This document shows, piece after piece, positions 52,742 to 63,472 of a stretch of 64,000 bases of DNA; position 1 is the first letter of the stretch; the number at the start of each line of letters is the position of its first letter. The DNA comes from Gilliamella intestini. Its GTDB lineage: Bacteria; Pseudomonadota; Gammaproteobacteria; Enterobacterales; Orbaceae. Below the pieces are notes generated by a model. That model worked only from the letters and a program-made list of their open reading frames with translations. It had not been told where the DNA came from and did not search any database. The stretch spans positions 1-64,000 of the forward strand of contig NZ_FMBA01000010.1 in NCBI RefSeq assembly GCF_900094935.1, given 5' to 3'. The translations under genes were made by a program, and so were the position numbers.

Positions 52742-54034
52742 ATGATAAAAAAAATAGTTATTATTGGTGGTGGCGCAGGAGGATTAGAATTAGCAACTGA
52801 CCTTGGCGATAAACTAGGAAAAAGAAACCAAGCTGAAATTACGCTAATAGATAAAAATAGTTATCATATTTGGAAACCTTTATTACATGAAGTTGCCACC
52901 GGCGTTTTAAGCGAACAAGCAGATAAAATTGATTATACTACACAAGGTCAACAACACGCTTTTCAATTTATTCAAGGTGCTTTTACCGATCTTAATCGTG
53001 AAGAAAAACAAGTTATTATTAACAACTCAAATAATGAATCTGTTTCTGTTCCATATGATATTTTAGTTGTAGCAATTGGTAGTACTTCAAACGATTTTGG
53101 GACACCAGGAGTAAAAGAACATTGTATTTTTTTAGATGACCAAAATGCTGCAATTCGTTTACGTGAAACACTCATTGCAAAATTTGCCAGTTTTTGTTCA
53201 ATTATTGATGAAAATGAAGCAAAAGATGAAGATAAAATCCGTATTGCTATTGTTGGCGGTGGAGCAACTGGCGTTGAATTAGCTTCAGAATTACCTCATA
53301 TGGTTGAAACCTTTGGCACTTGTGGGCGTAATAAAATGTGTTCTGACTTACTGGATGTATCTGTTATTGAAGCAACCGATCGCATTTTACCGGCATTACC
53401 TGAAAAGACAGCATTAGGTATTACTAAAACCCTGCAACAGCGCGGAATTCATGTGTTGACTAATACCATGATAACTAAAGCGCAAAGCGATGGTTTTTAT
53501 CCAAAGGAAGGCGATATTATTAGCGCAGATATTATGATTTGGACCGCAGGCGTAAAAGCACCAGACTATTTAAAAGATATTGCTCGTTTAGAATCAAGCC
53601 GTTCGAATCAACTTGTGGTTAAACCAACATTACAAACAACGCGCGATGATAATATTTTTGTTATTGGTGATTGTGCATATGCTATGCAAGACAGCGGGCG
53701 AGCTTCACCAGCAACTGCACAAGCTGCACATCAAATGGCAAAAATATGCTATGAAAATATTATTAACAAATTAAATAATAAACCAATGAAGTTATTTAAA
53801 TATACGGATAATGGTACAATTATTTCTTTGCATGATACTGCACAAGGTGTAGTTAAAATTGCCGGTAAAGGAGAAATGAACGTTAAAGGATTTTTTGCTT
53901 TAATGATTCATCGCCTGTTGTATCGCATGCATCAAGCAAGTCTGTTAGGTATTGTCAAAACAATTCGATTTGTTAAAGCTAGTAAAGAGATGTATAAAAA
54001 TAAATTTGCTTCTATCTTTACTCATCAAGATTAG
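52742..54034 (+). CDS. ndh: Type II NADH:quinone dehydrogenase
   Basis: Ndh is a non-proton-pumping, membrane-associated flavoenzyme passing electrons from NADH to quinone. The 430-aa protein has two dinucleotide-binding folds: the FAD loop IIGGGAGGLELATDLG at the N-terminus and the NADH loop IAIVGGGATGVELASELP at about residue 168, plus VIGDCAYA near 310 and a C-terminal amphipathic region. It has an AAGGAT ribosome site and appears monocistronic. Confidence 0.97.
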   Translation: MIKKIVIIGGGAGGLELATDLGDKLGKRNQAEITLIDKNSYHIWKPLLHEVATGVLSEQADKIDYTTQGQQHAFQFIQGAFTDLNREEKQVIINNSNNESVSVPYDILVVAIGSTSNDFGTPGVKEHCIFLDDQNAAIRLRETLIAKFASFCSIIDENEAKDEDKIRIAIVGGGATGVELASELPHMVETFGTCGRNKMCSDLLDVSVIEATDRILPALPEKTALGITKTLQQRGIHVLTNTMITKAQSDGFYPKEGDIISADIMIWTAGVKAPDYLKDIARLESSRSNQLVVKPTLQTTRDDNIFVIGDCAYAMQDSGRASPATAQAAHQMAKICYENIINKLNNKPMKLFKYTDNGTIISLHDTAQGVVKIAGKGEMNVKGFFALMIHRLLYRMHQASLLGIVKTIRFVKASKEMYKNKFASIFTHQD

Positions 54035-54111
54035 TTTCCCATTTAGATAGCTACTTACAAAATACTATTTTATAAGTAGCTATTCATTATTTACAGGTAA
54101 AGGTAAATTTA

Positions 54112-54711
54112 ATGCGTTTTATTATGTTGTTTATGCTGTCTTTAGTTAGCTTTATTAGTATTGCTAGTTATAAACCTCAAGATGGTGATATTATTTTTCA
54201 ATCCTCACAATCAAGACAAAGCTTGGCAGTTGAACAAGCTACAAACTCTCCATACAGTCATATGGGAATTATTTTCATTAAAAATGGCAAACCATATGTT
54301 TTTGAAGCTGCTAATAAAGTAATTTATACCCCGCTAAATAGTTGGATTGCGCGTGGTAAAAATAAAAAATACATCATAAAACGTTTAAAAAATCACGATT
54401 TATCCAATAACGAAATTGCTAAATTAAAGCGAGTCGCAAGTAGTTTTGAAGGCAAACCTTATGATATCTGGTTTGGTTGGGACAATAATTATATCTATTG
54501 TTCTGAGTTAATCTGGAAAATTTATGATAAAGCACTTAAATTGAAAATTGGTCAATTACAAACTATCAAAGATTTTAATCTTTCATCACCTGCCGTGAAG
54601 CAAAAACTAAAAGAACGTTATGGAAACAAAATTCCTTATCAAGAAACGGTTATTTCACCAGTTTCTATTTTTAATTCCCCCTTGCTGATAACAGTTGACA
54701 AACAATGGTGA
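54112..54711 (+). CDS. YiiX-like NlpC/P60-superfamily (permuted papain-like) hydrolase
   Basis: The 199-aa protein has a hydrophobic signal (IMLFMLSLVSFISIASY) and the features of the YiiX/YebB permuted papain-like fold: DGDIIFQSS, then the catalytic His region SPYSHMGIIF, and the catalytic Cys in NYIYCSELIWKIYD at about residue 128. It is likely a periplasmic amidase or peptidase of unknown substrate. It lies 77 bp after ndh and is convergent with rnhB, with one base between the stops. Confidence 0.88.
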   Translation: MRFIMLFMLSLVSFISIASYKPQDGDIIFQSSQSRQSLAVEQATNSPYSHMGIIFIKNGKPYVFEAANKVIYTPLNSWIARGKNKKYIIKRLKNHDLSNNEIAKLKRVASSFEGKPYDIWFGWDNNYIYCSELIWKIYDKALKLKIGQLQTIKDFNLSSPAVKQKLKERYGNKIPYQETVISPVSIFNSPLLITVDKQW

Positions 54712-54712
54712 A

Positions 54713-55303
54713 TTAAAATAATGCTAAACTCTTAACTGGTGAAAAACTTTTACGATATAAATGATTAATACCATGTTCTTTTATTGCCGCTAAATGTGCT
54801 TTAGTTGGATAACCTTTATGTTTAGCAAGACCGTATTGTGGATATAATTTATCAAGCTCAACCATTTCACGATCACGCGTAACTTTGGCTAAAATGGATG
54901 CAGCACTAATTTCTGGCACTAATAAATCACCTTTAACTACAGCTTGTGTTTGTATACCAAAATCAGGGCAACGGTTGCCGTCAACTAATACAAAATTGGG
55001 TTTTATGGGTAATCCTGATACTGCCCGTTGCATAGCAAGCATGGTGGCATGTAATATATTTAATTTATCAATTTCATCAACCGATGCTCTTGCAATACAC
55101 CAAGCTAAAGCATCTTGTTTGATAATATCAAATAAATGTTCACGTTTTTTTTCAGTTAGTTTTTTGGAGTCAGTTAACCCTTTTATTGGTTTGTTAGGAT
55201 CTAAAATAACTGCAGCGGTAACTACATCGCCACAAAGCGGACCTCGCCCAACTTCATCAACCCCTGCAATCAAAGTAGCATCTGGATAGGTAAACTCTAG
55301 CAA
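54713..55303 (-). CDS. rnhB: Ribonuclease HII
   Basis: RnhB cuts RNA within RNA-DNA hybrids and single ribonucleotides in DNA. The 196-aa protein has [20 protein letters not shown] with the first catalytic Asp and Glu, a later Asp in FVLVDGNRC, and [14 protein letters not shown]. It overlaps the lpxB end by 7 bp, as in the conserved lpxA-lpxB-rnhB order. dnaE, which follows in enterics, is absent. Confidence 0.97.
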   Translation of the reverse strand: MLEFTYPDATLIAGVDEVGRGPLCGDVVTAAVILDPNKPIKGLTDSKKLTEKKREHLFDIIKQDALAWCIARASVDEIDKLNILHATMLAMQRAVSGLPIKPNFVLVDGNRCPDFGIQTQAVVKGDLLVPEISAASILAKVTRDREMVELDKLYPQYGLAKHKGYPTKAHLAAIKEHGINHLYRKSFSPVKSLALF

Positions 55304-56448
55304 TGTGGCTCCTTTAATACATCAAACACTGCTTTAGCAGCTTGTTCATCAGCATTACAACGAATTTGATTATGCAAAGATAAAAATGTCTGTTTTAATT
55401 CTGAATTATCAGTTTCTAAAAAAGGAATAATGCGATTAACAATATTTTCAGGAGTGCAATCTTGTTGTAATAATTCTGGCACAATCTCTTTACCCGCTAA
55501 AATATTCGGTAATGAAACATAAGGTGTTTTAATCAATTTTTTAGCAAGCCAAAAGGTAAAAGGCTTCATTTTGTAGCCAACAACCATTGGGCATTTAGCT
55601 AACATGCTTTCTAATGCCACAGTACCCGAAGCCAAGATTGACGCATTACTTGCAATCATTGCCTCACGAGCATGACCATCTAATAACTGCATTTCAAGTT
55701 GTGGAGCAATTTCTGTTTTAATCTGCTCAAACTCTTGTCGTCTTTTTGCGTTAACTAAAGGTACTAAAATATGTAAATCTGGGTAGCGTTGGCGTAATAA
55801 CTGCGCTGCTTTTAAAAAGGGAGCTGATAATAATGCCACTTCAGCATGACGGCTACCCGGTAATAAAGCTAAACAACGGCAATGTAGTGGAATACCTAAT
55901 TGTTGACGCATTGCAGTTTGATCTGGATTAAGTGGGATATCGTCTGCCATTTTATGACCAATAAAACGACAAGGTACATCAAACTTATCATAAAACGTTT
56001 TTTCAAACGGTAAAAAAGCCAAAATAAGGTTGGTGTTACGTTTAATTTTGAACACCCGTTTTTGTTTCCAAGCCCAAACAGATGGACTCACATAATGGAT
56101 TGTTTTAATGCCTGCTTGTTTTAACTTACCTTCTAAAGAAAGATTAAAGTCAGGTGCATCAATGCCAATAAATATATCAGGTTTAAGTGCAATTAAACGC
56201 CTAGTAATATCTTTGCGAATTGCTAAAATTCGGCGTAATCGACCTAAGACTTCAACAATGCCCATCACCGATAACTCATCCATTTCATACCAAGCTTCAC
56301 AGCCTTCGGCTTGCATTTTAGGACCAGCAATACCAACAAAATGAATATTAGGATAATGATTTTTGAGTGAACGAATTAGACCTGCACCAAGAATGTCGCC
56401 AGAGGTTTCTCCAGCGACTAAAGCTATAGTTAATGGTTTATTTGTCAT
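55297..56448 (-). CDS. lpxB: Lipid-A-disaccharide synthase
   Basis: LpxB joins UDP-2,3-diacylglucosamine and lipid X in lipid A synthesis at the cytoplasmic face. The 383-aa GT19-family protein has [20 protein letters not shown] at the N-terminus, [35 protein letters not shown] and the C-terminal [20 protein letters not shown]. It overlaps lpxA by one base. It shows that the organism makes lipopolysaccharide. Confidence 0.97.
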   Translation of the reverse strand: MTNKPLTIALVAGETSGDILGAGLIRSLKNHYPNIHFVGIAGPKMQAEGCEAWYEMDELSVMGIVEVLGRLRRILAIRKDITRRLIALKPDIFIGIDAPDFNLSLEGKLKQAGIKTIHYVSPSVWAWKQKRVFKIKRNTNLILAFLPFEKTFYDKFDVPCRFIGHKMADDIPLNPDQTAMRQQLGIPLHCRCLALLPGSRHAEVALLSAPFLKAAQLLRQRYPDLHILVPLVNAKRRQEFEQIKTEIAPQLEMQLLDGHAREAMIASNASILASGTVALESMLAKCPMVVGYKMKPFTFWLAKKLIKTPYVSLPNILAGKEIVPELLQQDCTPENIVNRIIPFLETDNSELKQTFLSLHNQIRCNADEQAAKAVFDVLKEPHC

Positions 56449-57227
56449 TAACGGATAATGCCTCGCGTAGAACGGGCAAAAAAGTCAATAAATAATTGGA
56501 TTTCAGGATATTGTTTGGCAATGGTTTCGATTTCAATTTTAGCTTCATCTAATGTCAAACCATTTCGATAAAGGATTTTATAGGCATTACGAATCGCCTG
56601 CAAAGCATCTTTACTAAACCCACGACGTTTTAAACCTTCGTAATTGACGCCATGTGGAGTGGCATGATTACCTTGAGCAATAACATAAGGCGGAACATCC
56701 TGTGCAACTCCCGAACAGCCACCAACCATAACATGCGATCCAATCACACAAAATTGATGCACAGCAGTCATGCCACCAATAATAACATAATCATCTAATT
56801 GGACATGCCCGCCTAACGTCGCATTATTGGCTAAAATACAGCGATTACCAATATGGCAATCGTGTGCAACGTGAGCATTAATCATCAATAGGTTATCGCT
56901 ACCAATACATGTTAACTCTCCTCCTTGCACCGTGCCACGATGAATTGTCACACTTTCGCGAATCATATTACGATCGCCAATTTCAGTGCGTGTTGGTTCT
57001 CCACGATATTTTAAATCTTGGTTTACTTCACCAATTGAAACAAATTGATAAATTTGGTTATCTTTACCAATTTTGGTATACCCATTGACGACGACATGCG
57101 ATTTTAAAAAAGTTCCATCACCAATTTCAACATGTTCACCAATAAAACAAAAAGGCCCAATTTTGACGTTTTCACCAATCTTTGCCCCTTTTTCAATTAC
57201 TGAACTAGGATGTATTTCTGTTGCCAT
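56448..57227 (-). CDS. lpxA: UDP-N-acetylglucosamine acyltransferase
   Basis: LpxA carries out the first lipid A step, transferring hydroxyacyl from ACP to UDP-GlcNAc. The 259-aa protein has the left-handed beta-helix of hexapeptide repeats ([20 protein letters not shown], through about residue 190) with the catalytic His region [12 protein letters not shown], and a C-terminal helical domain. It lies between fabZ (44 bp) and lpxB (one-base overlap). Confidence 0.97.
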   Translation of the reverse strand: MATEIHPSSVIEKGAKIGENVKIGPFCFIGEHVEIGDGTFLKSHVVVNGYTKIGKDNQIYQFVSIGEVNQDLKYRGEPTRTEIGDRNMIRESVTIHRGTVQGGELTCIGSDNLLMINAHVAHDCHIGNRCILANNATLGGHVQLDDYVIIGGMTAVHQFCVIGSHVMVGGCSGVAQDVPPYVIAQGNHATPHGVNYEGLKRRGFSKDALQAIRNAYKILYRNGLTLDEAKIEIETIAKQYPEIQLFIDFFARSTRGIIR

Positions 57228-57271
57228 AGCGGTTCCTTAATACTGCTTTGGAGATACTCTAAAAATCGATG

Positions 57272-57718
57272 CTATTTGCGAGCGCACATCATTTCTGCTT
57301 CACAAACTAACTTACCATCAACGGTTGCAACACCATGAAATAACGCAATGCCTCGACGTTCTTTGATATATTCAACATCTAACACAATTTGATCGCCAGG
57401 TACAACTGGACGTTTAAAGCGTGCTTTATCGATTGACGCAAAGTAATAAAGCTGCCCAGGTGAGAGCTCTTCAATGCTCTTAAATGCTAAAATCCCTGTT
57501 GCTTGCGCCATGGCTTCTAGAATTAATACACCAGGAAAAATGGGTTTATTAGGGAAGTGTCCTTGGAAGAAAGGCTCATTCACAGTAACATTTTTTATTG
57601 CTTTTAATGTTTTACCTTTTTCGTAACTAAGAACTCGATCGACCATTAAAAATGGATAACGATGAGGTAACAGGCTGATGATTTCTTCGATATCAAGGGT
57701 ATTAAGTTCGGTAGTCAA
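57272..57718 (-). CDS. fabZ: 3-hydroxyacyl-ACP dehydratase FabZ
   Basis: FabZ dehydrates hydroxyacyl-ACP in fatty acid synthesis and shares its substrate with LpxA. The 148-aa hot-dog protein has [14 protein letters not shown] with the catalytic His and [20 protein letters not shown] with the catalytic Glu. It is the first gene of the visible operon. lpxD, bamA and skp, normally upstream, are not here. Confidence 0.97.
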   Translation of the reverse strand: MTTELNTLDIEEIISLLPHRYPFLMVDRVLSYEKGKTLKAIKNVTVNEPFFQGHFPNKPIFPGVLILEAMAQATGILAFKSIEELSPGQLYYFASIDKARFKRPVVPGDQIVLDVEYIKERRGIALFHGVATVDGKLVCEAEMMCARK

Positions 57719-57936
57719 AATAGCTATCCTTATACATTATTTACTATAAATTTTGTACATTATAACTGAGGATACCACTTTCACTCAAGGATGATTTAAA
57801 TTGCTAAATATGCTTGCCTTAATGTATTATCAATATATAAATATAAATTTATAAAATAAATGATTTGTAAATACTGTATTATCCTATATCAAATCATATA
57901 TAATTACCTAAAAAGTTTATAACTTGGAGAAGTAGA

Positions 57937-58734
57937 ATGAAATCATTGATTAAAATGACGTTAGTAAGTAGCGCAATTGTATTAGCATTAGCTGGTTGTG
58001 ATAATAAAAATTCACCGAATAAAGTAACAATTTCAACTGATGCACAAAAAGAAGCCTATGCATTAGGTTCATCATTTGCAACATACATGAGGTCAGATTT
58101 AGAGCAAAGTGAAATTAAGACAGATGAAGAATATTTAATTAGTGGCTTTAATGAGACTTTCCACGGTTCATCTCAACTTTCAAAAGATGAAGTTAAAACC
58201 ATTTTATATGCGTTTAATAAACGAATGCAAGAAGAAAGTAAAGATCGTTTTGAAAAAGAAAAAAATGAAAATACAAAATCTGGTAATAAATTCCGTACAC
58301 AATTTGCTAAAAAAGATGGTGTAAAACAAACAAAATCAGGATTACTTTATCAAATCATTCAAGAAGGTTCAGACCGTCATCCAACTGCTCAAGATACAGT
58401 CATTGTTCATTATACAGGAACACTAACTGATGGACGCAAATTCGATAGTTCTTATGATCGTAGTGAACCTGCAACATTCCCTCTTAGTACTGTTATCAAA
58501 GGGTGGGCTGAAGGAATTCAATTAATCGGAGTTGGTGGAAAAATCAAACTTGTTGTACCACCTGATTTAGCTTTTGGAGACCAGAGTTTTCCTGGTCAAG
58601 AAGGTAAAGCTAGAATCGAACCTGCATCAACATTAGTGTTTGAAGTTGAATTACTTGGCATTGATGGTGATAAAAATGACACAAATGAAGCACCAAGGGA
58701 AGAACCTGCATCAGAACCAGAACAAGCAGAATAA
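57937..58734 (+). CDS. fkpA: FKBP-type peptidyl-prolyl isomerase, FkpA-like lipoprotein
   Basis: This is a periplasmic folding helper. The 265-aa protein starts with a lipoprotein signal (LALAGC, Cys at residue 21), whereas E. coli FkpA is soluble. The N-terminal helical dimerisation domain (about 35-135) contains AYALGSSFATYMRSDLE. The FKBP domain (about 140-245) has YTGTLTDGRKFDSSYDRSEP and GWAEGIQLIGVGGKIKLVVP. A Glu/Pro-rich tail ends the protein. tusDC follow directly, in place of the slyX/slyD genes found near fkpA in enterics. Confidence 0.92.
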   Translation: MKSLIKMTLVSSAIVLALAGCDNKNSPNKVTISTDAQKEAYALGSSFATYMRSDLEQSEIKTDEEYLISGFNETFHGSSQLSKDEVKTILYAFNKRMQEESKDRFEKEKNENTKSGNKFRTQFAKKDGVKQTKSGLLYQIIQEGSDRHPTAQDTVIVHYTGTLTDGRKFDSSYDRSEPATFPLSTVIKGWAEGIQLIGVGGKIKLVVPPDLAFGDQSFPGQEGKARIEPASTLVFEVELLGIDGDKNDTNEAPREEPASEPEQAE

Positions 58735-58750
58735 CAAGCAGCTGACTCAC

Positions 58751-59119
58751 TTGATTGATTCATTAAGTTACACGCTTATTATTATGGGTCCTGCTTATGG
58801 GACCCAATCAGCTTATTGCGCATACCAATTTGCTCAAGCTTTACTGTCTAATACTCCTCATACGATTAAAAACATCTTTTTTTATGCCGATGGCGTTTAT
58901 AATGGCAATAGCTATACTGATCCTGCTAGCGATGAGTTTGATTTAGTTTCAGCTTGGCAAGAACTAGCAAAAACACACACCTTAACGTTAACTATTTGTG
59001 TTGCAGCTGCACAGCGACGCGGTATTATCGAAAACAATCTTGCAGATCATTTTCAATTAACTGGTCTTGGTGAACTTAGCGAATCAATAGCGACAACCGA
59101 TCGAACCATTCAATTTTAA
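58751..59119 (+). CDS. tusD: Sulfurtransferase TusD
   Basis: TusD takes sulfur from TusA and passes it to TusE for 2-thiouridine of tRNA. The protein aligns with enteric TusD from TLIIMGPAYGTQSAYCAYQF to the C-terminus, including the active Cys in LTICVAAAQRRG. No ATG gives the right N-terminus. TTG at 58751, 16 bp after fkpA, yields MIDSLSYTLIIMGP and about 122 aa. The frame is also open upstream inside fkpA (ATG 58640), so the start is uncertain. Confidence 0.88.
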   Translation: MIDSLSYTLIIMGPAYGTQSAYCAYQFAQALLSNTPHTIKNIFFYADGVYNGNSYTDPASDEFDLVSAWQELAKTHTLTLTICVAAAQRRGIIENNLADHFQLTGLGELSESIATTDRTIQF

Positions 59120-59131
59120 ATTAAGACTGAA

Positions 59132-59485
59132 ATGAAAAAACTAGCAATTATTATCAGCTCACCACCTCACGGGAATGCCAAAGGCCGAGAAGCACTTGAT
59201 ATCGCATTAGCCACATCTGCTATTAATCAGGTTTCTGTTTTTTTTATTGATGATGGTGTATTCCATTTATTACCAGAACAACAACCCCATAAAATTTTAA
59301 TGCGTGATTATATTGCAACTTTTAATATGCTTGAGCTTTATGATATTGATGATGTGTACATATGTGAATCTTCACTCAAATCGAGAAATCTAATTCAAAT
59401 CCCTCATAATATTCCTAGTAAAGTTATTAATACCCAGTTATTAAATCAACTATTAACGACTAAAGATGTAATTTTGCGATTCTAG
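59132..59485 (+). CDS. tusC: Sulfur-relay protein TusC
   Basis: TusC is a structural DsrF-like subunit of the TusBCD complex. The 117-aa protein has LAIIISSPPHGNAKGREALD, VSVFFIDDGVFHLLPEQQP and YDIDDVYICESSLKSRN, all family features. It lies 12 bp after tusD. tusB, which completes the complex and normally follows, is not found in the 247 bp downstream. Confidence 0.92.
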   Translation: MKKLAIIISSPPHGNAKGREALDIALATSAINQVSVFFIDDGVFHLLPEQQPHKILMRDYIATFNMLELYDIDDVYICESSLKSRNLIQIPHNIPSKVINTQLLNQLLTTKDVILRF

Positions 59486-59648
59486 TTTTATACTTAAAGC
59501 AAAACCTTACACAACAGCAAGCGTATATCTAAACAAAAATCGGTCAGAAAAATAATTGATTTTATTGAAGTTTTTATTTTTTAACAAAAAATATATTGTA
59601 TTGTTTATAAATAGTGCAAGGGATATGTAAAGTTAAATCAAATAAATA

Positions 59649-59687
59649 ATCCACTCTATTTGTTGCTTATTTAAATAGAGTGGATTG
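59649..59687. terminator. Bidirectional terminator between tusC and nagE
   Basis: AATCCACTCTATTT (59649-59662) pairs perfectly with AAATAGAGTGGATT (59674-59687) around an 11-nt loop. T-rich sequence follows on both strands (ACATTAGTTTTATTT on plus, ATTTATTT on minus). Confidence 0.82.
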
Positions 59688-59732
59688 TTACATTAGTTTT
59701 ATTTAATTTGTTTCTTATTTTATACTAATTGA

Positions 59733-61226
59733 CTAAACAAGTTTTTTCATCTCATCGGCAATTTTTTCGGCCTGAGTACCTACAATAATTTGCACACCTG
59801 TTTTACCGAGTTTAATTACAGCCATCGCACCAAGTGCTTTAGCTGCTTGTTCATCAACCAATTCTGAATCATTTACCCCTAAACGCAAGCGTGTAATACA
59901 GCAGTCGATGTTAGTTAGGTTTCCTTTTCCACCAACAACCGCTAGATATTGTTCAGCTAGTTTAGAGCTGTCGCCAATTACTTGTTTTTGCTGAGTGTTT
60001 TCAGCTGACAAAACAGTAGTATCTTCATCTTCACGGCCCGGTGTTTTAAGGTTGAATTTTACAATTACAAAGCGGAATGCAACATAATAAACAACAAAGA
60101 ACACTAAACCTTGAAGTATAAGCATATACCAATGTACAGCAAGTGGATTACGACTAGAAAGTAGCATATCAACTAAGCCAGCACTAAAACCAAATCCCGC
60201 AATCCATTGCATCGCTGCGGCAATATAAAGAGAAATACCGGCTAAAATAGCATGTAAAACATAAAGTAATGGCGCAACAAACATAAACGCAAATTCTAAT
60301 GGTTCAGTAACGCCAGTAAAGAATGCAGCAAAAGAAGCCGCTAACATGATTGATGCAGTTTTATCTTTATTGCCTTTTTTAGCCGTATGATACATAGCTA
60401 GCGCTGCACCAGGCAGACCAAACATCATAACAGGGAAGAATCCAGCTTGGTAACGACCTGTAATTCCAACTGTAGCTAAACCGTCTTCAATTGATTTTTG
60501 CCCACCTAGGAAGTTAGGAATATCGTTGATACCAGCCACGTCGAACCAGAATACTGAGTTTAAGGCATGGTGTAAACCTACAGGAATAAGTAAGCGGTTA
60601 AAGAATCCATAAATACCAGCACCCACAGATCCTAATTCTTTAATATATTTACCAAAAGCAACTAGTGCGTCATAAATAGTTGGCCAGATAAAATATAAAA
60701 CAGCTGAAACTAATAGCATCACAACTGAAACAACAATTGGTACTAGTCTTTTTCCACTAAAAAAAGATAGTGCTTTATGTAATTCAACCCGACTAAAGCG
60801 ATTGTAAAGTTCGGCTGCAATAATACCAACAAGAATACCAATAAATTGATTGTTTATTTTACCATATGCAGCAGGAACTTGCTTTAACCAGTCATCTGCT
60901 TTTGTGTCAATACCATTAAATAATGCAATAGAATTTGGAGAAAGTAAGGTGGTTACCACTAAAAAACCAACCAAACCAGAAAGTGCAGCTGCGCCATCTT
61001 TATCTTTAGACATTCCATAAGCAACACCAATAGCGAAAAGTATTGGCATATTATCAATAATTGCTCCGCCAGATTTAATTAAAAAAGCGGCTACAATACT
61101 ATTTTGCCCCCAACCGTTAGGATCGATCCAATACCCAATCCCTAGTAGTATTGCAGCAGCTGGTAGAACTGCCACAGGCACCATAAGTGAACGCCCGATA
61201 CGTTGCATATAAGCTAAAATTCCCAT
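59733..61226 (-). CDS. nagE: PTS N-acetylglucosamine transporter subunit IICB
   Basis: This inner-membrane permease imports and phosphorylates N-acetylglucosamine. The 497-aa protein has the EIIC domain (residues about 1-380, about ten helices, MPILFAIGVAYGMSKDKDGA, LIPVGLHHALNSVFWFD) and the EIIB domain with the phosphorylated Cys in NIDCCITRLRLGV. E. coli NagE has a further EIIA domain (~650 aa in total); it is missing here, so a free EIIA must serve it. It is divergent from nagBA, sharing their control region. Confidence 0.94.
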   Translation of the reverse strand: MGILAYMQRIGRSLMVPVAVLPAAAILLGIGYWIDPNGWGQNSIVAAFLIKSGGAIIDNMPILFAIGVAYGMSKDKDGAAALSGLVGFLVVTTLLSPNSIALFNGIDTKADDWLKQVPAAYGKINNQFIGILVGIIAAELYNRFSRVELHKALSFFSGKRLVPIVVSVVMLLVSAVLYFIWPTIYDALVAFGKYIKELGSVGAGIYGFFNRLLIPVGLHHALNSVFWFDVAGINDIPNFLGGQKSIEDGLATVGITGRYQAGFFPVMMFGLPGAALAMYHTAKKGNKDKTASIMLAASFAAFFTGVTEPLEFAFMFVAPLLYVLHAILAGISLYIAAAMQWIAGFGFSAGLVDMLLSSRNPLAVHWYMLILQGLVFFVVYYVAFRFVIVKFNLKTPGREDEDTTVLSAENTQQKQVIGDSSKLAEQYLAVVGGKGNLTNIDCCITRLRLGVNDSELVDEQAAKALGAMAVIKLGKTGVQIIVGTQAEKIADEMKKLV

Positions 61227-61369
61227 AAGTTTAACCTCATATAGTTATTAGGGGTACATAATAAAAAGTAATAAAATTTTACACCGTTAAGTGATGATAA
61301 TTAAGTATTATTATTCCACTCTATATTATTTATTTTACTTCGCAAATTAATTATTCTTTTTTTGTGATT

Positions 61370-61391
61370 TAAATCACCATTTTTTTTGATT
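61370..61391. promoter_or_regulatory. CRP-cAMP site in the nagE-nagB control region
   Basis: TGTGA-TTTAAA-TCACC (61373-61388) matches the CRP consensus TGTGA-N6-TCACA except for the last base. It lies centrally in the 249-bp divergent gap, as in the enteric nag regulon. NagC operators are expected here as well, but I could not assign one firmly; the AT-rich segment around 61327-61352 is a candidate. Confidence 0.82.
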
Positions 61392-61475
61392 AATTAGTTT
61401 AATATAGTAAAATAAAGGCAACATATTTTATTTCAAGAAAAAAGTTTTTAATTATATTACAAGAGGTAACGCTAC

Positions 61476-62282
61476 ATGAGACTTATTCCTTTAGAAAATG
61501 CACAAGAAGTCGGTGCTTGGGTTGCACAGCGCATTGTTAATAAAATTAATGAGTTTAAACCTACTGCAGATCGTCCATTTTTATTGGGGCTGCCAACAGG
61601 TAGTTCACCATTAGTTATGTATCAACAATTGATTAAACAATATAAAGCAGGTAACGTCAGCTTTAAACATGTTGTAACCTTTAATATGGATGAATATGTT
61701 GGCATTCCAGAAGATCATCCACAAAGCTACCACACATTTATGTACGAAAATTTTTTCAATCATATTGATATTGATAAGAACAATATCCATATATTAAATG
61801 GTAATGCGCCAGATATTGATCAAGAGTGCCGTCAATATGAAGCCAAGATCAAAGCTTACGGCAAAATTAATATCTTTGTTGGGGGGGTAGGTCAAGATGG
61901 GCATATTGCTTTTAATGAACCGGGATCTTCACTTTGTTCACGTACACGCATCAAAACATTAACTGAAGATACACGCATTGCTAATTCTCGCTTTTTTGAT
62001 AATGATGTCAATCAAGTACCAAAACATGCGTTAACCATTGGTGTTGCAACTTTAATGGATGCACAGGAAGTTATTTTATTAGTTTGTGGTCATAACAAAA
62101 GTTTAGCATTACAAGCTGGTGTTGAAGGGGCTGTTAATCACCTTTGGACTGTCACTGCACTACAAATGCATCCAGCATCAATTATTGTCTGTGATGAACC
62201 AAGTACTGATGATCTTAAAGTGAAAACGCTAAAATATTTTAAACAAATGGAAGCTAATAATCTTAAAGTGACCATTTTATAA
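61476..62282 (+). CDS. nagB: Glucosamine-6-phosphate deaminase
   Basis: NagB converts glucosamine-6-phosphate to fructose-6-phosphate and ammonia. The 268-aa protein has [17 protein letters not shown], the active-site [11 protein letters not shown] and [19 protein letters not shown]. The length equals that of the E. coli enzyme, with the C-terminal region of the allosteric form. A RBS AAGAGGT precedes it. It is first in nagB-nagA-nagC. Confidence 0.98.
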   Translation: MRLIPLENAQEVGAWVAQRIVNKINEFKPTADRPFLLGLPTGSSPLVMYQQLIKQYKAGNVSFKHVVTFNMDEYVGIPEDHPQSYHTFMYENFFNHIDIDKNNIHILNGNAPDIDQECRQYEAKIKAYGKINIFVGGVGQDGHIAFNEPGSSLCSRTRIKTLTEDTRIANSRFFDNDVNQVPKHALTIGVATLMDAQEVILLVCGHNKSLALQAGVEGAVNHLWTVTALQMHPASIIVCDEPSTDDLKVKTLKYFKQMEANNLKVTIL

Positions 62283-62293
62283 AGGATAACCCA

Positions 62294-63436
62294 ATGTATG
62301 CATTAACAAATTGCCGTTTTTATACAGGTTATGAAATTCTTGATAACCATGCTGTTATTATTGATGGCAATAAAATTACAAAAGTCTGTAAACAAAACGA
62401 ATTACCTACAGATATCAAAATTGAAAATTTACAAGGTGCACTTGTTGCACCCGGATTTATAGATATCCAAGTTAATGGTTGTGGTGGTGTGCAATTTAAT
62501 GAAACGCTTGATGCACTGAGCGTTGAAACATTAGAAGCCATGCAGGCAACAAATCTTATTTCTGGTTGTACAAGCTATTTGCCTACATTAATTACCTCAA
62601 CTGATGAATTTATGATAAAGGCAGTTAAAGTGATGCGTGAATACTTAGTCACACACCCTAATCAAGCACTTGGGTTGCATCTTGAAGGGCCTTATATCAG
62701 CCCTGAAAAAAAGGGAATTCATGACGAAAATATTATTCGACAACCGTCGCAAAAAATGATTGATTTTCTTTGCGAAAATGCTGATGTGATTAAAATCATT
62801 ACTTTAGCGCCAGAAAGAGTTGAAAGCCATTTCATTAAGCAATTGGTTAATGCCGGCATTCATGTTTCAGTTGGCCATTCAAATGGTCATTATGATGATT
62901 GCCGTAGAGGGTTTAATGACGGTATTCGTTTAGGAACGCATCTATTTAATGCTATGCCTTATATTTCTGGCCGAGAACCTGGTGTAGTTGGTGCAATTTA
63001 TGATGAACCTGAAGTTTATGTTGGCATTATTGCTGACGGTCAACATGTCAGTTGGGCAAATATCCGCAATAGTCACAAAATAAAACAAGATCATTTAATT
63101 TTAGTTACTGACGCTATGCTACTTGCCGCTTCTAATTTAGAGTCGGGCGTATTTGCAGGTAAAACCATTTATTATAAAGATGGTCGCTGTGTTGATGAAA
63201 ATGGCACATTGGGTGGTTCATCATTAACCATGATTGAAGCCGTAAAAAACACAGTTGAATATGTCGGTATTGCACTAGATGAAGCGTTAAGAATGGCAAC
63301 GCTATATCCTGCCAAAGCAATCGGTGTGGATAAAGAGCTTGGCAGTATTAGCGAAGGAAAAATTGCAAATCTTGTTATTTTTAATCGTGATTTTTCAATC
63401 GTTAAAACGGTTGTTAACGGAAAGACGAGCCGCTAA
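62294..63436 (+). CDS. nagA: N-acetylglucosamine-6-phosphate deacetylase
   Basis: NagA removes the acetyl group ahead of NagB. The 380-aa amidohydrolase has [19 protein letters not shown], the metal-binding [46 protein letters not shown], and the catalytic Asp in [11 protein letters not shown]. It lies 12 bp after nagB and 36 bp before nagC. Confidence 0.97.
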   Translation: MYALTNCRFYTGYEILDNHAVIIDGNKITKVCKQNELPTDIKIENLQGALVAPGFIDIQVNGCGGVQFNETLDALSVETLEAMQATNLISGCTSYLPTLITSTDEFMIKAVKVMREYLVTHPNQALGLHLEGPYISPEKKGIHDENIIRQPSQKMIDFLCENADVIKIITLAPERVESHFIKQLVNAGIHVSVGHSNGHYDDCRRGFNDGIRLGTHLFNAMPYISGREPGVVGAIYDEPEVYVGIIADGQHVSWANIRNSHKIKQDHLILVTDAMLLAASNLESGVFAGKTIYYKDGRCVDENGTLGGSSLTMIEAVKNTVEYVGIALDEALRMATLYPAKAIGVDKELGSISEGKIANLVIFNRDFSIVKTVVNGKTSR

Positions 63437-63472
63437 AATACCAGATAATTGATCAAGAATATTGAGTAATAT

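Noticed and set aside
59486-59648. tusB gene or a full fifth copy of the 45-bp repeat after tusC
   Set aside because: No frame with TusB features is open, and only the first ~13 bases (TTTTATACTTAAA) resemble the repeat.
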